A stretch of 64,000 bases of DNA from Bimuria novae-zelandiae CBS 107.79 (Eukaryota > Ascomycota > Dothideomycetes > Pleosporales > Didymosphaeriaceae): positions 163,780 to 227,779 of the forward strand of contig ML976673.1 of the NCBI GenBank assembly GCA_010015655.1, given 5' to 3'. Shown in pieces: positions 35,979 to 47,397 of this stretch. Both the position numbers and the translations under genes were made by a program. How positions within the stretch are numbered: the first letter of the stretch is position 1; the number at the start of each line of letters is the position of its first letter. Under the pieces are notes generated by a model. It made no database searches, was not told where the DNA came from, and was given only the letters and a program-made list of their open reading frames with translations.

Positions 35979-37793
35979 ATGAATTCGCAACGCAGGAAAG
36001 AATTGTTTCTCCCACGCGACGGAGATCAAACCTTCGAACCACTCATCCCACCACAAGCCTTGATGGTGGTAGAGGATGTGCCGTCGCAGGAATACTCAGA
36101 GAAGGAGGCCCTGGCGGCACATGGCGATGCTCGGGAGCTCGTTCGCCTCGTACAATGCCCGCAGTGCTCGAAGCCCTTCAGTACTCCGGTGACGCTGCCA
36201 TGCGGTCACACAGTCTGCCGCGGATGCCTCCCCCAACCGAGAGCGCGCGCGAACATCTCATATCCGAACACCCCAGACCGAATCGTCGGCGTAACCTGTC
36301 CGTTATCGCAGTGCGGGGCCGAACATGCTGCAGCCGAATGCAGTGTGGATGTGACTTTGACGAAGGTCATGGAACTTATCAAAGTCGAGATGGCGAAACA
36401 CATACCACTGGCGGAGAATGCCCCCATACATCTGAAAGAACTTGTGGGACGGGATAGTAACCCACCGATGGAAGAGAAGCAAGGGTCGGAACGGATGGGG
36501 AACTCCAGGGTGCTGCATGGCGGCCGGCTTCTCTCCACGTTCGCCATGGCAGAGACGGGAGACCTGCGGTACAGTTCCGAAGTCGACTATAGGACGCCCT
36601 CCGATAGCCACGCCGATTACCAGGACCTGGACAATGCCTTGCTCGAACGGCTGCGGGACGTTGTACAGAAAGAGCTTGATTGTCTCGTATGTTATAACAT
36701 GATGCTCGACCCAACGACGACTTCATGTGGCCATACCTTCTGCCGTCGCTGTCTCGTCCGTGTCATGGATCACAGCAGCATATGTCCAATGTGTCGAAAA
36801 GGCCTGCACATGCCAGCTTCGTTGCAGAACAAGCCTAGCAACGCGCTACTCAGTGCGCTTCTAAACGGGCTGTGCCCTGATCTTGTCGCCGCGCGGCAAA
36901 GAGCCGTAGAGGCGGAGGAGCACGCTGCCGACGATGACCTCACCACTCCCCTCTTCGTGTGCACGTTATCCTTGCCTGCTATGCCTACGTTCCTCCACGT
37001 TTTCGAACCTCGATATCGTTTGATGATGCGACGCTGCGTAGAGGGTAACAAACAGTTCGGCATGGTCATGTACAACCGTAACTCTGCTCCACAGGGTGAC
37101 ATGGGCCCTACACAGTTCCTCGAATACGGCACACTCCTTGAGATTGTCAATTTGGAGCTACTTCGCGACGGTCGAAGTTTCGTTGAGACGCGAGGGATCG
37201 GTCGGTTCAAGATCCGCGCGCACGGAATGCTCGACGGGTACCATGTGGCTCGGGTCGAGCGAGTCGAGGATCTCTCGCTGGCTGAGGAAGGTGTCCTAGA
37301 GCAGAGTGAGACCACCGTCGCAAGAGAATTCGCTGAGCGATATCACCACGACAACCCAGATCTACCCCTGCCTCTGGACGTCGCAATCAATCAGTTCTCT
37401 ACTCAGGAGCTACTCGACAATTGCATGGCTTTCATCCGCCAGATGCGAAATGCCAGTGCTCCCTGGTTGAGCGCGCGCATCGTCTCAGTGTATGGTGAAC
37501 CGCCCGAAGACCCGGCTCTTTTCCCGTACTGGTTCGCATCCGTGGTACCTATCGCCGAAGAAGAGAAATATGTGTTGTTACAAACAACGCGCGTCCGCGA
37601 GCGTCTGAAGATTGTGTACTCGTGGATTAGGAGGATACGCGGACAGAGATGGTACGTACACAACCTTTTTCCTGAACCAATACGAGGCTCGCGCCGCGGG
37701 ATACATCGCTGCGTCGCGACGAGCCCCAACAGGAAAGATTCGCGTTTTGAGCGACACAGTTCTGTAGTGTACAAGTTCACATTCTGCGGATGA
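35979..37793 (+). CDS. RING-LON domain protein (LONRF/CrgA-like E3 ubiquitin ligase)
   Basis: From ATG 35,979 the protein has a first RING at residues about 60-115 (CPQCSKPF...CGHTVCRGCL...CPLSQC), a second RING at 235-273 (CLVCYNMMLDP...CGHTFCRRCL...CPMCRK) and a LON substrate-binding domain at about 320-555 (LPAMPTFLHVFEPRYRLMM, GTLLEI, DGRSFVETRGIGRFKI). This order is typical of LONRF proteins and fungal CrgA-like regulators, which are E3 ligases, not proteases. Unspliced, the frame ends at 37,793 (604 residues) in a basic tail unlike the family. A GTACGT donor at 37,652 and a CTGAC...CTACAG acceptor at 37,895 give an alternative 567-residue form ending SGSACNIL (stop 37,924-37,926), which I favour. 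Confidence 0.88.
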   Translation: MNSQRRKELFLPRDGDQTFEPLIPPQALMVVEDVPSQEYSEKEALAAHGDARELVRLVQCPQCSKPFSTPVTLPCGHTVCRGCLPQPRARANISYPNTPDRIVGVTCPLSQCGAEHAAAECSVDVTLTKVMELIKVEMAKHIPLAENAPIHLKELVGRDSNPPMEEKQGSERMGNSRVLHGGRLLSTFAMAETGDLRYSSEVDYRTPSDSHADYQDLDNALLERLRDVVQKELDCLVCYNMMLDPTTTSCGHTFCRRCLVRVMDHSSICPMCRKGLHMPASLQNKPSNALLSALLNGLCPDLVAARQRAVEAEEHAADDDLTTPLFVCTLSLPAMPTFLHVFEPRYRLMMRRCVEGNKQFGMVMYNRNSAPQGDMGPTQFLEYGTLLEIVNLELLRDGRSFVETRGIGRFKIRAHGMLDGYHVARVERVEDLSLAEEGVLEQSETTVAREFAERYHHDNPDLPLPLDVAINQFSTQELLDNCMAFIRQMRNASAPWLSARIVSVYGEPPEDPALFPYWFASVVPIAEEEKYVLLQTTRVRERLKIVYSWIRRIRGQRWYVHNLFPEPIRGSRRGIHRCVATSPNRKDSRFERHSSVVYKFTFCG

Positions 37794-37895
37794 AGCATTG
37801 TTGAACGCGGCCGCCCAAGCTAGCCTCAACCGACCAGTCTACCTCCCGAAGTCCTTCGGGCCTTGAACATTACGCTGACTGTTGTTCACCTACAG

Positions 37896-37926
37896 GCCTT
37901 CTGGCAGTGCCTGCAATATCTTGTGA
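37896..37926 (+). CDS. Probable last exon of the RING-LON gene
   Basis: If the 244-bp intron 37,652-37,895 is removed, this exon completes a Trp codon and adds PSGSACNIL before TGA. The acceptor is preceded by a well-placed CTGAC branch site and a pyrimidine tract. CNIL fits a CaaX box of the geranylgeranyl type. Confidence 0.5.
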
Positions 37927-38700
37927 CTAGCTGTATTCCCTTTCATCCTCGCCGTCGCTATCGCTTTCTTCACGCGTGCTCGGCCGCCCAGCGCATAGGT
38001 AGCTTGCCGTTGCTACCTCCATACATATCACGTCCCGCTCCCGGCCCCACTAAATCGCCATACCACACTTGTTCCCTTCGGCTACATATATAAATTGAGT
38101 CGTTAGCACATCCACGCCAGCGAGCGGATGCATCTGGGGGAGTTTCTTTTTTCACGCCCGACCGGCGATTTCTACACGTTTTCGGCATTGCGGAATTCTT
38201 GAAGACTATGTTTGGGTGTTTCCTCTGCGTTTTTGACACGGAAAAGATGATATGATTACCCCCTCTCAGGAGGACTATAACGCTGCTAGGCGAGCACGTC
38301 CATGTTTGTTGCGAGGATGAGTACCCCACCCTTTGCGGGGGAGGGACCGACGCTACTAGGCGTGTCCCATGTTTTCTTTTGCGCCCATGCGATCCAGTTG
38401 CTAGACTGCCGCTTTCTCTCTGGTTGAGGAGAGGAGATATTGGAACGGAGAACAAAGGTTCTGCTGTGCGACGAAGTGCATATTAGGAGAAATGTGAATA
38501 GAGTCGATGCTCTTCTTCAGTGCTGTGCTGTTCGTTATGTCGTGATTGTGTACTTTGCCCGGACCCTAGATAATGTCGCAATCGCGTAGGCGGCACGCTA
38601 TCCTAGGATCGCCATCGCAAGTCACATCTCTCTGTACCCCTCACTCCCCCGTCGCATTAGCAAAACTTATATTGATTGATATTGCAACGAGGTTCGTACG
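37927..38700. other. Intergenic, no gene recognised
   Basis: Presumed 3' UTR of the RING-LON gene and upstream region of the methyltransferase gene; nothing else supported. Confidence 0.4.
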
Positions 38701-39821
38701 ATGACCACGCACGAAATCCACCCGCAAGCCGCCCTCGGCTTCAACGCCGCCGGCTCATACGATGTCCATCGACCGAACTACCCTTCCGTCGCGATATACG
38801 ATCTCCTATACGAGATCGGTGTCAGCGGCATGAACGGAGCCCGAATTGTAGAGATCGGTGCAGGAACAGGAAAGTTCACCGAGCTTTTAGCTGCACGACC
38901 TGAGCGATATCAGATCCAAGCCGGTGAACCGCACGCTCAGATGCGCAAGGTACTGGCGGAGAAGAAATTGAGTGGTGTCACGGTTGTGGCAGATTTTGCT
39001 GAGAATTTGGAGAGCGTGGAGGATGGATGGGCAGATGCTGTGGTAATTGCACAGGTTAGTGGCAGTTACACGATGGTAGATGGACGGAGGTTAATCGGGT
39101 AGGCGTTTCATTGGTACGGGATCATGAGTGAGATATACGATACACTTGGAACGTGGTCAAAGTAACATGTTATAGGTTCGCGACGCCAGACACTCTTCGA
39201 GAAGTCCGCAGAGTCTTGCGACCAAACGCTGGCGGATTGGGGTTAATCTGGAACGTAGATGACTGTACGTTTGCATTTGTCAGATGGAGCCCTTGATCGT
39301 GTACAATGTTAAACAGTCGCTTCATACAGTCAATGCGCCGATCGACCACACGCCTTCAACATCCTATGAAGCACGCCTGAAAGCCATTATTCGGAGTCTG
39401 CCTAACCCTATCAACCTGTACCGCGAGCTGAAATGGAAAGATGTACTACAATCTGACCAACAGCGATTTTTTGTGCATCCGTTGAGAGAAAGAGACTTGG
39501 CGTATGAGACGGCGTTTTCTAGGGAAAGCATATGGGATCGGTTTGCAACGATGTCGCAGGTTTCGAAATTGGAGGGAGAAGAATTACAGGTATTTAGTGA
39601 ATTCTCGCAAATTGACGCAGTATTCTAAGAGGACTAGGCACTCAAAGATCGCGTCTTCGATGCTTTGCAAGGTGAAGACGTGGTAGAAGATGCAGAAGGG
39701 AAACTACGATATCACGGAAGGGTAAGTGGTAATCTCCAACAAGCTTACGGCTTCACCACTCGAAACTAAACCCGCGCAGACTGTCTGGTACTGGACATTT
39801 CATTTGGTGGCTGCGAGGTGA
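38701..39821 (+). CDS. SAM-dependent methyltransferase (class I)
   Basis: Six exons (38,701-39,054; 39,103-39,113; 39,176-39,264; 39,330-39,589; 39,638-39,721; 39,780-39,821) encode 279 residues. Exon 2 is only 11 bp, yet is needed to read AQAFHWFATPDTLREVRRVL. The SAM-binding motif I is VEIGAGTGKFTELL at about residues 57-70, motif II lies near ADAVVIAQAFHWF, and VLRPNAGGLGLIWNVDD is the post-II strand. The HWF after motif IV is typical of the small fungal methyltransferases related to yeast Tmt1 (trans-aconitate methyltransferase-like) and Crg1. The acceptor is unknown. The third intron's acceptor is ambiguous by one alternative AG. It is followed by a CmcJ-type oxygenase gene in the same direction. 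Confidence 0.85.
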
Positions 39822-40389
39822 AGGCGAGGTTAAATGTTGTCATGCAGTGCAACCATGTATAACATCCGGAGACTAAATTTAGATCCAACGCAGGGACTGC
39901 ATCTTCCAACTAGCTGCAGAGCCCACGACCTGCAGGTAACTTCTTCACCCTTGTATGCTCCTTCCAAAAGCGCGGTGGGCTCTAATTAGCCCTTTTCGAC
40001 ACCACGCCCAACATATGCCGTCAGCATTAAGACGGAAGAGGAAGGCAGCCCATTCGACACCTGCCAAGTCACTGAAGACGACATTTTAGATTCGGCATTT
40101 GATAATGAACTTGCTATAATTACTAACAACCGAATTTCTAGATATTCGCCTAACACCGCGGTTCACAACATGCTTCACCGAAGCGGAATGATGGGCGCCG
40201 GAAGCTAACCGCTACCAACGGACCCACCAACATGTTGGTCCTACGGTTACTATGTCATTCAGTCCGAAAGAGTCCGCTGTGGGGATTTACATAAGGCCTT
40301 CAAATCTAACAGTTCAAAAACTATCACCACGATCATCCCATCCTCTACCCTACCTTCCTTCCATTTGAAATACACAAGAAGAATCAATC
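39822..40389. promoter_or_regulatory. Intergenic, upstream region of the CmcJ-like gene
   Basis: No gene seen. Normal composition; ends in a C/T-rich leader just before the ATG at 40,390. Confidence 0.4.
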
Positions 40390-41235
40390 ATGACATACGC
40401 CACTGCACAATTCTACGCCGGGACCAAAGACGGCGCCCCAGCATTCTTAGACTACGCATCCGGCCAATCGAATCTCCTCCCCCCCGAGAAACACAAAATC
40501 CAATTACACGACATCCACAAACTCAGCTCCCAGCCCAGCCTCCAAACCCGGGGGTTCCAGCACGCACAGTTCATCTCCACCATACGAGAGCAAGACTTCA
40601 TCTCCGACCAAGCAGGTCCCTCAACCACCGACGCAGTGCAAACATACTACGCCGAATGCTCCGACCTCGTCAGACGCCTTACCGGCGCAGTAGAAGTAGT
40701 ACCCTTCCACCATCGCTACCGCCAACAAAAAGCCCCGCCCGCCGTCGGCGCCGAAAAAGTGAAATTATATACGACCACACCTGTGCCAGACATCCACATC
40801 GACAACGACTCGTCCACCGCGTCCTCCCACCTCTACCGCGTCCTCCCCACCTCCGTCGCAGCCCACTGGTCCTCCCGCCACTGGGCCATCATAAACGTAT
40901 GGCGGCCTCTCGCACCCGTTCACCAAATGCCTCTCGCACTGCTCGACCCTTCATCTATACCTATACACCCTACCCCCCTCGCAGAACCGGTGTACACGCG
41001 GTCGAATTATAAATCGCATATTAGGGGGTTGAAGTGGCATCCTAAGTACAAATTCTACTACATAAGCGAGATGCAGCCTGAGGAGGCTCTGGCGTTTGTG
41101 GACTATGACTCTGAGAGGAGATGGAGGATGGGCGGGGTGGCACATGGGGCTGTACAAGAGGTATGCACAAGCAATGCTGAGGAATTGCCGCTGAGGAGGT
41201 CAGTAGAAGTGCGGTGTTTAGTATTGTATGATTAG
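40390..41235 (+). CDS. CmcJ/AsaB-family (GA4 desaturase-related) hydroxylase/methoxylase
   Basis: Single exon, 281 residues, ATG at 40,390. It matches the fungal family containing AsaB, CmcJ and gibberellin GA4 desaturase, thought to be Fe(II)/2-oxoglutarate oxygenases of secondary metabolism. Visible blocks are YYAECSDLVRRLTGAVEVVPFHHRYR, VPDIHIDND (the HxD-like pair after the family's usual HVD), WAIINVWRPLAPVHQMPLALLD (near-invariant NVWRP), a KYKFYYISEMQPEEALAFVDYDS block and the end RSVEVRCLVLYD. The usual distal His is probably GVAHGAVQE. The order and length are complete. It follows the methyltransferase gene by 568 bp on the same strand. Confidence 0.88.
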   Translation: MTYATAQFYAGTKDGAPAFLDYASGQSNLLPPEKHKIQLHDIHKLSSQPSLQTRGFQHAQFISTIREQDFISDQAGPSTTDAVQTYYAECSDLVRRLTGAVEVVPFHHRYRQQKAPPAVGAEKVKLYTTTPVPDIHIDNDSSTASSHLYRVLPTSVAAHWSSRHWAIINVWRPLAPVHQMPLALLDPSSIPIHPTPLAEPVYTRSNYKSHIRGLKWHPKYKFYYISEMQPEEALAFVDYDSERRWRMGGVAHGAVQEVCTSNAEELPLRRSVEVRCLVLYD

Positions 41236-42819
41236 AAGTGAAGGAGGTATGGGTATGGGTATGGGTATTCTTCTGGCGTTTAACGGGTCGGGATAGCGGG
41301 ATGGCTCGATGGCTTGATCTTAGAGGAGCCATGTGTGGCGTTTAGATAGACCGGATAGATCACACCTCTGCGCATATACGAGTGCCGATTATTGTGCATA
41401 TCTCTTTCTAGTTCAGTTGATGGCATGGTCCCATGGTAGGCGATGATGAAGTAGATTAATAACAGTCAATATGCAGCGCAGCCAGGGATCGTAATTTATA
41501 TCCCCGCAGCAGTTCCCCCACAGTACCTTACCTGCTCTTTGACCTATTCCACCCCTCGACACTTCCTCTCTCTCCACACACACTCTCCACAACTCCCAAA
41601 GCACACAATCCCCCTCGAACCACCTCCATCCCATCTTCTCTCAAACCCCCCTATTTGTCCACCCACTTACCCGCATACTACCTCAGTTTGTCTCCCTCTA
41701 TCCATCTCCTCACAAACTTCCCCACCATCCCCCATACACCCATATATATCCCATCCCCACATACATACCTCATCAAAACATACCCGAACGCGTAGTCCAG
41801 TGGTACCGACGCCCCCGTCCCACGATCCAGCGCATGGCCAGTCGGTCTTCAGACCCCCAACAGTTCACCCACCTCCAGGAGACGGAGCATGCGACAATAG
41901 ATGGCAATCGCAGGAATTTATTCAACCGGCCAGGAACTAGAGGGATTGGGGGAGGGAGACGGTTGTTCGAGTCCGCCCGCATTCGTTTTTTTGTTTGCTA
42001 GATGCTGCGGTTTTCCGTGGGGTGTCGGAATATACCGCCGACTACGCATTTATTACGTTTGATTGATGCACCGATGCTGTATATGTGGAAAAAGTCCATT
42101 CTTTATTATTTACGCGTTTGGCATCTTTACATGGTGGCTAAATGAGGGTTTTAACCTGTGCTTTCTCCATCGCACGTTCACGGCTTTGAATCGTCTTGAC
42201 CCCTTTGTGTCAATATAGCCAGATGAGTTATACTCTCACACATCAAACAAAAAACCGAGAAGCGAACGGGCATGCAATAAGAATATAGGCAAGATTCACA
42301 GCGCAACTATGTCAAGGTCAGTGACACATGTCTGCATTGCGAGAGACTGGCTAGCTAAATTACACTATGTGCCGGCTCTTTGCTCCCACACAACAGACAG
42401 GTCTCACCATCTACGCTACTATGCAGCTGGAGCTACATCGTGCTCTTTACGGTATCATGTACGTCCTCCAACGGGCATTGAAAAACAAGAGACAAGACAC
42501 TCGCAGCCATGGGCTACTGAATATCGACTTGACGACCAAGAACGGGGTCGGTATCCAAACCGCCAAGCACCCGTGACCTCGAATAATTGTGCGCCAAAAA
42601 GAACACCGAAGCGTCGCGGTATAACCATGGTCTAGAAGTAAAACGCCAGTCCGCGGTGTGTATGGCCGTCATGTGCGAGCTTGATTCAAACATTAATCGT
42701 GCAATCCTTGCAGAAGGTTCTGAGGGGCGTGAAATGGATATCTGCTAGACGACCGCCAGTCCGAGGAAAGAGTGGCGAGCGCGGAGCTCTCACCCTAGGG
42801 CGTGCTGCGTCCGCCAGAG
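41236..42819. other. Intergenic, with C/T-rich stretch and tRNA-like sequence
   Basis: A GGTATG microsatellite lies at about 41,245-41,268. A strongly C/T-rich + strand stretch spans 41,530-41,780 and creates proline/serine-rich open frames that I do not regard as genes. A tRNA-like locus follows at 41,786. From 42,000 to 42,819 nothing is recognised. Confidence 0.4.
41786..41985 (+). tRNA. tRNA-Gly(CCC)-like sequence with long intron, possibly a pseudogene
   Basis: An A-box-like TAGTCCAGTGGTA at 41,793 and a B-box-like TGTTCGAGTCC at 41,964-41,974 are followed by T7 at 41,986-41,992, a Pol III terminator. A cloverleaf can be drawn: acceptor GAACGCG/CGCATTC, D-arm GTCC/CGAC, anticodon stem CCCCC/GGAGG with loop anticodon CCC (41,819-41,821), T-arm GGTTG/CCGCC, but each stem has one mismatch. 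It needs an intron of about 127 bp after position 37, long for a tRNA. It may therefore be a decayed tRNA or a chance promoter-like arrangement. Confidence 0.3.
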
Positions 42820-44733
42820 TCACAATTCATCGTCTTCCTCCATCTTTGTCTCTACAATGCTGGGAGCAGGAATGTTGCCCTCTGAGTTGCCCCGCTCCTT
42901 CTGCGCGCCCGCTAGTGTCGCGCCTGCTAGTGCCGCGCCTAAGCTCTTGCGAACGCTCTCGTCAAAGCCGGGCAAAGAAGCGCGCTGCTTCTTGAAAGGC
43001 GAGCCAACACTAGCATCCATGGCAAGATCGGGAACCGATGATTTGACAGTGGAGGATCCGTCTGTCGCCATGTCGCTGGTGGAGACGGGTGTTCCTGAGA
43101 TTGGTGACGCTGAAGCGCCGCGATTCACAGATTCAGCTTGACGATTGAGCGGCTCGGCGGAATGTTGACGTTTGAGCTGATTCTTTGTTAGTATAGCGAC
43201 CAGTTGAAAGCGTTTTCGAAGTACTGACTTTGATTTTCCGAACGCCCTCCTCAAGCTCGCCCTCTCGCCGAGCGTCCTCCGGAGACAGCATTCCTTTGCC
43301 GTTGAGATCCTTCTCATCGTCGGCGTCCTCGTCCTTGGTCTTGGCACCATCGTCGTCGTCGTCAGCATCGCTATCCATGGCATCTTCGCTCCGCTTGGCC
43401 TTGGGCCCTTTCTCGCGATAGCCGGCGAAATTTTTAGTACCTGTCGCGGCGTTCAAGGGTTTCAGCGCGCTTAGATCGAGACCCATGGACTTCTTTCGGG
43501 GTGCTACCGGCGAGTCCTTCGCTTTCTCCGGGGTAAGGATGCCCATTTTGCGAAGTTGGCCTGAAATTGTTAGCTTGCATCGCTGCCGCAATTAGATCAA
43601 AACTCACGCTCTCCGCGATACAAGAAGGTGAAGACGGCGTAAGGTTTATCCGGAGGATCTATGCCGGTCACTGTTTGGGTGCTGATCGACTTTGGATCCA
43701 GGGTTTTGGGCTTCGCGAAGCTTGTGGTGTGGTCCACGTCGTCACCGTCTCCATTCTGGGTGTTCTCGTCGTCGTCATGCGCGTCAAACTGCGGCGAATA
43801 CTCACCACGCTTGATCTCACCGCTGGCGAGGACGCGGAAGAGGGCGACCTTGATTTGGCCAGCGGCTTCCGGTTGCGGCGGCTCGTCATCCGAGTCTGAG
43901 TCCGAGGTGAAGAAGTCGTCGTTGCCGGAGAGCGACTCCACAGGCGCATCTTGATTCTCGCCGTATCGCAGCACAGCGTCCTTCTCCGAGTCCTTGCTGC
44001 TGGCCTGTCCCTCCCTCCGCTTCCTCCGCTTCTTCTCCAGGCGCTGCTTGCGCCGCTCAATGGTCGCCGCGACGTCCTTTCCTTCCAGATCCAGCCCATT
44101 GAGCCAGCGCTCCAGACCGACTTCGCGGAACAGGAATTCGCGCTCCGCCAGACCGCCGCCTTCTGACTGCGGAACGCTGACCCACCGCGAGTTCACCCAT
44201 GTTTCCTCCCCACGCCTTAGCAGCGTCGCGACTTCCTCCTTTGCCCTGCCGTCGAAGTATATGTATGCGGCGATAGTCTCGTTCGGGGAAGAGGTGAGCG
44301 GCTTGTAGGGCGCGATCATCTTGGTGTCTCTACCGCCCAGCCCGGGCGCACCGCCGACAAGCTGTGCTGCCGGGTGCGGATCATCGGGCGTGGGTTTTGG
44401 GGTCGAGTACGGGACGGGTTGGCCTGGTGTGAGGAGCGTGATGGAGATGGCGAAGGTCGACTGCTCTGGTTTGGTCGCACCGGTGGGGACTTTTGCAGGC
44501 GGCACGGGAATGTAGGAGGTTATTCGTTGAGCCCTCGTCTGCTTCTGTATCGAGTACTCGGGAAGCGGGCCATTCGGCGTGTCTAAGCTTCACGTTAGGA
44601 GATGGGCGCGATGTAGGCGGAGTAAACCTTACGTATGGAAACGGCCTATTGCGTGCGAATTCAGTCAGTCAGGTGATTCGATTGTAGGTATGGATGCTTG
44701 TGGGATACGTACCAAGCCCAGGAAGCACGGCAT
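42820..44733 (-). CDS. Conserved hypothetical nuclear-type acidic protein
   Basis: Five exons on the minus strand (44,713-44,733; 44,633-44,645; 43,608-44,582; 43,229-43,560; 42,820-43,176) give 565 residues. The first two exons are tiny (21 and 13 bp) but produce a sensible N-terminus, MPCFLGLAVSIHTPNGPLPEY. Residues 1-170 look like a compact beta-rich domain (TFAISITLLTPG, AAYIYFDGRAKEEVATLLRRGEE, REFLFREVGLERW). Then come a basic coiled coil (RKQRLEKKRRKRREG), acidic runs (SDSDSDDE, DSDADDDDDG) and a Ser-rich tail. Domain style recalls fungal DUF7918-type proteins, but this is uncertain. Nuclear location is inferred from the basic and acidic tracts. Function unknown. Confidence 0.72.
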
Positions 44734-45359
44734 CTTGGTTGTAGGTAGGGTTAGACCTGGTGTAGACCAGATTGTGCCAGAAGCGGGCGCGGTCGAGGGG
44801 TGAGCGGTCTACAAAAGACACGTCTGGTAGGCTGAAATGGCACAGTCGCGCCCAGTACAGAGCGTCCGCCCGTAGAATCTACTAGTATGAGTGTGGTCGC
44901 TGCTATCGGCGGGCTGCCTGGGCTGTGTTATGGCTACTCCCGCGGGGCTAGACAAGCAAACTCCGAGCCTTGGCACGTGGTGATTGTCGAAGGACTTGGG
45001 GTCCGTGGGCTCAGAACATGGCAGCGGCAAACCACAGCGACTTCAAGTGAGCATCGCGAGATCGCGAGTGTCGTCGGGAGGCACAGAAGCCTGTTGCAGG
45101 TGCGAGGCCCCGCTACCAATCGCTGTTCGCGTCGCTAAACGCACCCCGCATTACCGCCAACAAGTGGGCGTGTCGTACTTTGCCATGCACGCCGGCTCGA
45201 GAAACGCGTATCATCATATGTCCTGGGCGCGTATCTGCATTTCACCGTGGCTGTCCCAATGACGCCGCGTATGCTCTTCCATGAGGTGCAGCTACATAAA
45301 GTTACATGACAGATCGACCATTGATAATACAGAGAAGCTCAATTACTGCATGAGTAGGA
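44734..45359. other. Intergenic, no gene recognised
   Basis: Upstream of the acidic protein gene and downstream of the HAD hydrolase gene. No features seen. Confidence 0.4.
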
Positions 45360-46466
45360 TTAAGCCTTTGATTCGGACCCATCTCCACTCTTGAACCAGC
45401 TTGTCGACATGGGCTCACTAGTCGACTTGTTCTTCGGGTGCCAGTTCACCAGCTCATCAAGGCCCCTTACGAGCCTGACATTCCAAGGTTGTCCATTCAC
45501 TTCCATACGCTTGGTGTCGAGCGCTGGTCTGCGCTCCCCTTTCTTCCCGCTTTCCTGTCCCTTCTCTCGCATCCGATCAATAAGAACAGCATGCCACCCC
45601 GCTTTCCGTGCCCCAAGATAGTCCTTGGTGAGCGAATCGCCAACATAGAGCTTCTCGTAGTCATCAACCGACCCCAAGCCCGACGAGGATGGTGCCGAGG
45701 CGAGCGTTTCGCTCAACAGTAGCCCTGCAGCATCAAACATGCGAGAATCAGGCTTATTGTAGCCAACATCGTAGGAGAGTACCACAAAGTCGATATCGTC
45801 TTCTGATGTTGCTTCCGAGAAGCTTTGCGCCGACGTGCCGACACGTCTAGGACTGACTTTGAGACCGAACGAGGATAGAACAGATGGGACTCTATCATCC
45901 GAGTTTGTAATCACTCCAACAATTATCTTGTTCCATTTCCAGCGTGTTGACCTGGTCGGCTGGCTACGGATGGTCCTGAGATTGTCGAAGAAGGTCTTGG
46001 CATCTGGGAACAGGTCGTAGCCCTCACGGCTGGAGTAGCGTTTCAGCAGCTCCGAGATCAGCGTCTCTGGGACTTTTTGTTGGGACTTGAGGAATGGTTG
46101 GAAAGTTCCCCGGATGACCTTTGGGCCGTGTCAGTGGTCGATTTGTTAGAGGAAGGTCCAGGTCAGATGTACGTTTGCCCACCATTTCTCGGCGCCCAAA
46201 CCTGTTGCTTTGCCATAATTCGGATTTTGAGTGTCTTCGTGTCTGTATGACTGTTTGAACGCTTTGAAAACTGGCTCACAATCTTCCACTTTCCACTCCT
46301 GTACGGGCTTCGAAGCTGTAGTATTCGTAACGCAATTTATCCCGTGACGGGTCGCTGCAAATGCATAGGCCACGGGAACGGTGATGTTAGGTTTGTATAG
46401 CGTATCGAACGCGTCAAAGCACAGCAAGAGATTTTTCGGGCGTGCCAGTGGCCGCGTGAAATGCAT
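45360..46466 (-). CDS. HAD-superfamily hydrolase (HDHD3-like)
   Basis: Two exons on the minus strand (46,173-46,466; 45,360-46,118), 350 residues, one 54-bp intron in phase 0 joining WWANV to IRGTFQPFL. Motif I is CFDAFDTLY (nucleophile Asp in FDAFDTL, as in HDHD3-type members), motif II is VGVITNSDD, motif III the Lys in DVGYNKPDSRMFD, and motif IV VGDSLTKDYLGARKAGW. These define a haloacid-dehalogenase-like phosphatase with a helical cap. The substrate is unknown. A Ser/Gly insert (ASAPSSSGLGS) and a basic loop are species additions. It is divergent from DPM1 with only 131 bp between start codons. Confidence 0.9.

Positions 46467-47397
<931 letters not shown>

Noticed and set aside
41539..41940. 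Proline/serine/histidine-rich open frame
   Set aside because: It is the translation of a C/T-rich promoter-like tract and shows no conserved feature.
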